A stretch of DNA of 7,656 bases from an uncultured Bacteroidales bacterium (GTDB lineage Bacteria > Bacteroidota > Bacteroidia > Bacteroidales > Bacteroidaceae), in assembly GCA_945871755.1 (NCBI GenBank), contig CAMBWV010000034.1, positions 1 through 7,656 of the forward strand. The letters are read 5' to 3'. Of this stretch, positions 5,887 through 7,656 are shown piece after piece. A model generated the notes under the pieces. The model made no database searches. It saw only the letters and a program-made list of their open reading frames with translations, and was not told the DNA's origin. Both the position numbers and the translations under genes were made by a program. How positions within the stretch are numbered: the stretch's first letter is position 1; each line of letters starts with the position of its first letter.

Positions 5887-6789
5887 TTAGAAGAGGGTGC
5901 CTATGATTTCTCGCTTCTCTATGAGGAGGGCTAGGGTGATGAGGATGCCCATGAGGAGCATATTGCGGGAGGTGAATCCTAGGATGCGGTTGAGGGCGCG
6001 GCCTTCGCGGATTTCTACCATCTTGCGCCAGGTCAGGTAATGCGGCAGGAGGTAGAGCATGGCGAGGACGGCTACCCAGAGATGGCCGTAGAGGGCCAGC
6101 ATGGCGGCGCATACGTAGGCGGCGGCACCGTGCGCCAAGTAGTCATAGCGGCCGAAGCGCTCGCCGAGCATGACGATGAGCGTGCGCTTGCCTGTGCGGC
6201 GGTCGGTATCGCGGTCGCGGTAGTTATTGACAATTAAGAGGGTGTCAATCATCAGACCGCAGGCGGCCGCCAGCCACCACACTTCGGGCACGGTCTCTCC
6301 CGCCTGCACATAGTACGTGCCCCAAACGGGAACAATGCCGAAGAAGACATAGACGAGCAAGTCGCCCAGGCCGCAATAACTGAGCAGGGTCGTATAGAGA
6401 AAAGCAAAGACAACGCAGGCCACTCCTACGCCAACGAGCAAGGTGGGCGTGGGAGAGGCTGCCAAGAGCGCACTGCCCGCACTGCAAGCCAGCATAAGCG
6501 TGACGGCAATGCCTATGCGCATGGCACGCGGCTTTATCCACCCTTGCGCCATCGCGCGCTCAGGGCCTAGACGCTCAGGGCCGTCTGTGCCGCGGCGGAA
6601 ATCGTAGAAATCATTGATAAGGTTGGCCGCTATCTGCATCCACGTGGCAAAGAGCACGCAGTATAAGGCAGCCAACGGTTGAAACTGCCCATGGCTATAC
6701 GCCAACGCCGACGCCGTAAATACGGGAATGAGGGCGGCGGTCAGCGTCTTGGGTCTTGCTGCTAGGAACCAGGCTTTTATTGGGGACAC
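5887..6789 (-). CDS. menA: 1,4-dihydroxy-2-naphthoate prenyltransferase MenA
   Basis: This membrane enzyme of the UbiA superfamily attaches a polyprenyl chain to 1,4-dihydroxy-2-naphthoate, giving demethylmenaquinone. With the GTG start at 6789 it has 300 residues, the usual size. The start SPIKAWFLAARPKTLTAALIP matches the family N-terminus. The two Asp-rich prenyl-diphosphate/Mg2+ sites are clear: NDFYDFRRGTD (59-69) and NNYRDRDTDRRTGKRTL (188-204). About eight or nine hydrophobic helices are visible, as expected. The frame is open for 80 more codons upstream with ATGs at 7029, 6993 and 6981, but that part is arginine-rich, non-membrane, crosses two strong inverted repeats and has no family match, so GTG is chosen. 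An A-rich stretch (ACAAAAGAAA) precedes it in place of a Shine-Dalgarno. Other men genes are not in the window. Confidence 0.92.
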   Translation of the reverse strand: MSPIKAWFLAARPKTLTAALIPVFTASALAYSHGQFQPLAALYCVLFATWMQIAANLINDFYDFRRGTDGPERLGPERAMAQGWIKPRAMRIGIAVTLMLACSAGSALLAASPTPTLLVGVGVACVVFAFLYTTLLSYCGLGDLLVYVFFGIVPVWGTYYVQAGETVPEVWWLAAACGLMIDTLLIVNNYRDRDTDRRTGKRTLIVMLGERFGRYDYLAHGAAAYVCAAMLALYGHLWVAVLAMLYLLPHYLTWRKMVEIREGRALNRILGFTSRNMLLMGILITLALLIEKREIIGTLF

Positions 6790-6827
6790 TTTCTTTTGTG
6801 GCTTTCTATTAGGGAATGGGAAATGAT

Positions 6828-6860
6828 GCGCCTTAGCGCCTCTGCGCCTTAGGCGCAGAG
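6828..6860. repeat. Overlapping GCGCC dyads upstream of menA
   Basis: A perfect inverted repeat CTCTGCGCC/GGCGCAGAG occupies 6840-6860 around TTA. A smaller hairpin, GCGC-CTTA-GCGC, precedes it at 6828-6839. The stretch can also be read as imperfect 8-bp units (TTAGCGCC, TCTGCGCC, TTAGGCGC) at 6833-6856. It lies 39-72 nt upstream of the menA GTG and would be in its mRNA leader if transcription starts further up. Confidence 0.7.
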
Positions 6861-6945
6861 CACATTCTGGCTGTGCACATTTCTGCTGTGGGGAATCAGG
6901 ATTGGTATTGTCCTTTTTCCTCTTTCGTATGGCGTTCAAGTAGAA

Positions 6946-6991
6946 GCGCGCCCCAATGGGCTGGCGATTTTCCTGCTCCATCGGGGCGCGC
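6946..6991. repeat. Long GC-rich inverted repeat between DUF349 gene and menA
   Basis: Arms GCGCGCCCC (6946-6954) and GGGGCGCGC (6983-6991) are perfectly complementary. After one mismatch the pairing continues with ATGG (6956-6959) and CCAT (6978-6981), leaving a loop of about 18 nt. No T-run follows on either strand. It lies about 54 nt past the DUF349 stop and may be a 3'-end structure, a protein-binding site or part of a dispersed repeat. The rest of the 6790-7045 spacer shows no consensus promoter. Confidence 0.7.
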
Positions 6992-7045
6992 ATATTGTGT
7001 TTGCCTCGGTATTTGGGTGGTCCCAGCAAAGAGGCTAGAGGGCGT

Positions 7046-7656
7046 TTATTCCTTTTCGGCCTTGAGTTGTTCGTTGACCGCTTTTACCTTTTCGGCAATC
7101 TGTGCGAGTTCCTCCTTGAGGCGTTCCACCTTCTTGGCCAATTCGCCGAGGAGGCTGTTACCCGACTTCGACTTGGCATTGAGGAAGGTGAGGTTGGTCT
7201 CATAGGTTTGGATTTCCTGACGTTTGGCCTCGTAGGCATTCATCAGGCGGTTGCGCTCGCGCTGGAGTTCGCTGCCTCCCTTTTCGCCCACCGACTTCTT
7301 GAAATGCTCCATGCGGCGGCGGTCAGCCTTGGCGTGCAGACCCTCATAGAGTTTGTCGCACACTTCGCGGTAGCGGCGGTAAATCTTCTCCTTCTTGCGG
7401 AAGGGCACGTGGCCCACCTCGTTCCAGGCGGCTTGCAGTTCGCGCACCTGAGCGAGGACATCGCCTTCGGGATTCTCGAGGAGTTGTTTGAGGGCTTCGA
7501 TGATGCCTTCCTTCTTAATAAGGTTGGCATCCTCCTCCTGGCGTACGCTGGCCGTAGCCTCGTTCTTCTTGTCGAAGAAGTAGTTGCAAGCCGTATTGAA
7601 ACGTTTCCACACCACCTCGGAAGCCTTGTGGGGCACGGGGCCGATGTTCTTCCACT
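7046..7656 (-). CDS. DUF349 repeat protein, C-terminal part (cut by window edge)
   Basis: Only the last 203 codons are present; the frame is open through the right edge, so the start lies outside. The visible part begins WKNIGPVPHKASEVVWKRFN, the core of a DUF349 repeat (Trp, GxVP, Trp-x-x-F). A second repeat follows with AAWNEVGHVPFRKKEKIYRRYR (encoded at about 7432-7367). After it comes a highly charged, Lys/Glu-rich region with coiled-coil character to the end (KKVERLKEELAQIAEKVKAVNEQL). There is no membrane segment. DUF349 proteins are abundant in Bacteroidetes and their role is not established; distant bacterial members have been noted for charged helical repeats. The GTG at 7636 falls inside the GPVP motif and is not a start. 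TAA stop at 7048-7046. The next gene on this strand, menA, starts 256 nt later, so they may be separate transcripts. Confidence 0.88.
   Translation of the reverse strand, partial: WKNIGPVPHKASEVVWKRFNTACNYFFDKKNEATASVRQEEDANLIKKEGIIEALKQLLENPEGDVLAQVRELQAAWNEVGHVPFRKKEKIYRRYREVCDKLYEGLHAKADRRRMEHFKKSVGEKGGSELQRERNRLMNAYEAKRQEIQTYETNLTFLNAKSKSGNSLLGELAKKVERLKEELAQIAEKVKAVNEQLKAEKE

Noticed and set aside
5721..5906. 61-codon plus-strand frame with Leu-Glu-Asn/Ile repeats, possible leucine-rich peptide
   Set aside because: The pattern is simply the 9-bp TCTAGA array translated. The frame is short, has no promoter and begins inside the MATE start region.
5708..6112. 134-codon minus-strand frame encoding Ser-Arg-Ile/Phe repeats
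   Set aside because: It overlaps the 3' end of menA in another frame and stays open mainly because the 9-bp repeat is a multiple of three. No domain or start signal supports it.
7243..7530. 95-codon minus-strand frame inside the DUF349 gene
   Set aside because: It is a frame-shifted shadow of the DUF349 coding region, Arg/Ser-rich with no domain.

Overview
This window looks like a piece of a Bacteroidales chromosome, possibly Prevotellaceae-like, though the genus is a guess. Reasons: the gene content fits (an RsmF-type rRNA methyltransferase, PrmA, a YfcE-type phosphoesterase, a cytidylate-kinase-like protein, a MepA-like MATE exporter, MenA and a DUF349 repeat protein). Starts lack clear Shine-Dalgarno sequences. 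At least one intergenic region carries a textbook Bacteroidetes promoter (TTTG, 20 bp, TATCTTTG). MenA implies menaquinone-based respiration.

All seven genes read on the minus strand, so transcription runs from right to left. From the right edge: the 3' part of a DUF349 protein (7656-7046, cut by the edge); a 256-bp spacer with two strong dyads; menA (6789-5887, GTG start); a spacer with a hairpin and an eight-copy 9-bp tandem repeat built on TCTAGA; a MATE transporter (5726-4365); a spacer with five short hairpins joined by a conserved TAGTTTCA-type linker; a cytidylate-kinase-like gene (4167-3481), followed 14 nt later by a YfcE-type phosphoesterase (3466-2975). Then comes a roughly 520-bp AT-rich gap. 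It holds 7-bp and 10-bp tandem repeats, a plus-strand promoter running straight into an intrinsic terminator, and a probable promoter for the next genes. Last are an RsmF-like methyltransferase (2457-1084) and prmA (1031-114), probably co-transcribed. A probable terminator and paired hairpins lie at the left edge.

The genes are ordinary housekeeping functions. RsmF-like and PrmA both methylate the ribosome and form a sensible pair. I see no defence island, CRISPR, transposase, phage gene or biosynthetic cluster. The unusual material is between the genes: most spacers hold a different short repeat with its own period (26, 10, 9, 8 or 7 bp). Best leads: the linker-conserved, stem-variable hairpin array at 4178-4305, and the compact promoter-terminator unit at 2640-2723, which could make an RNA of about 45 nt.
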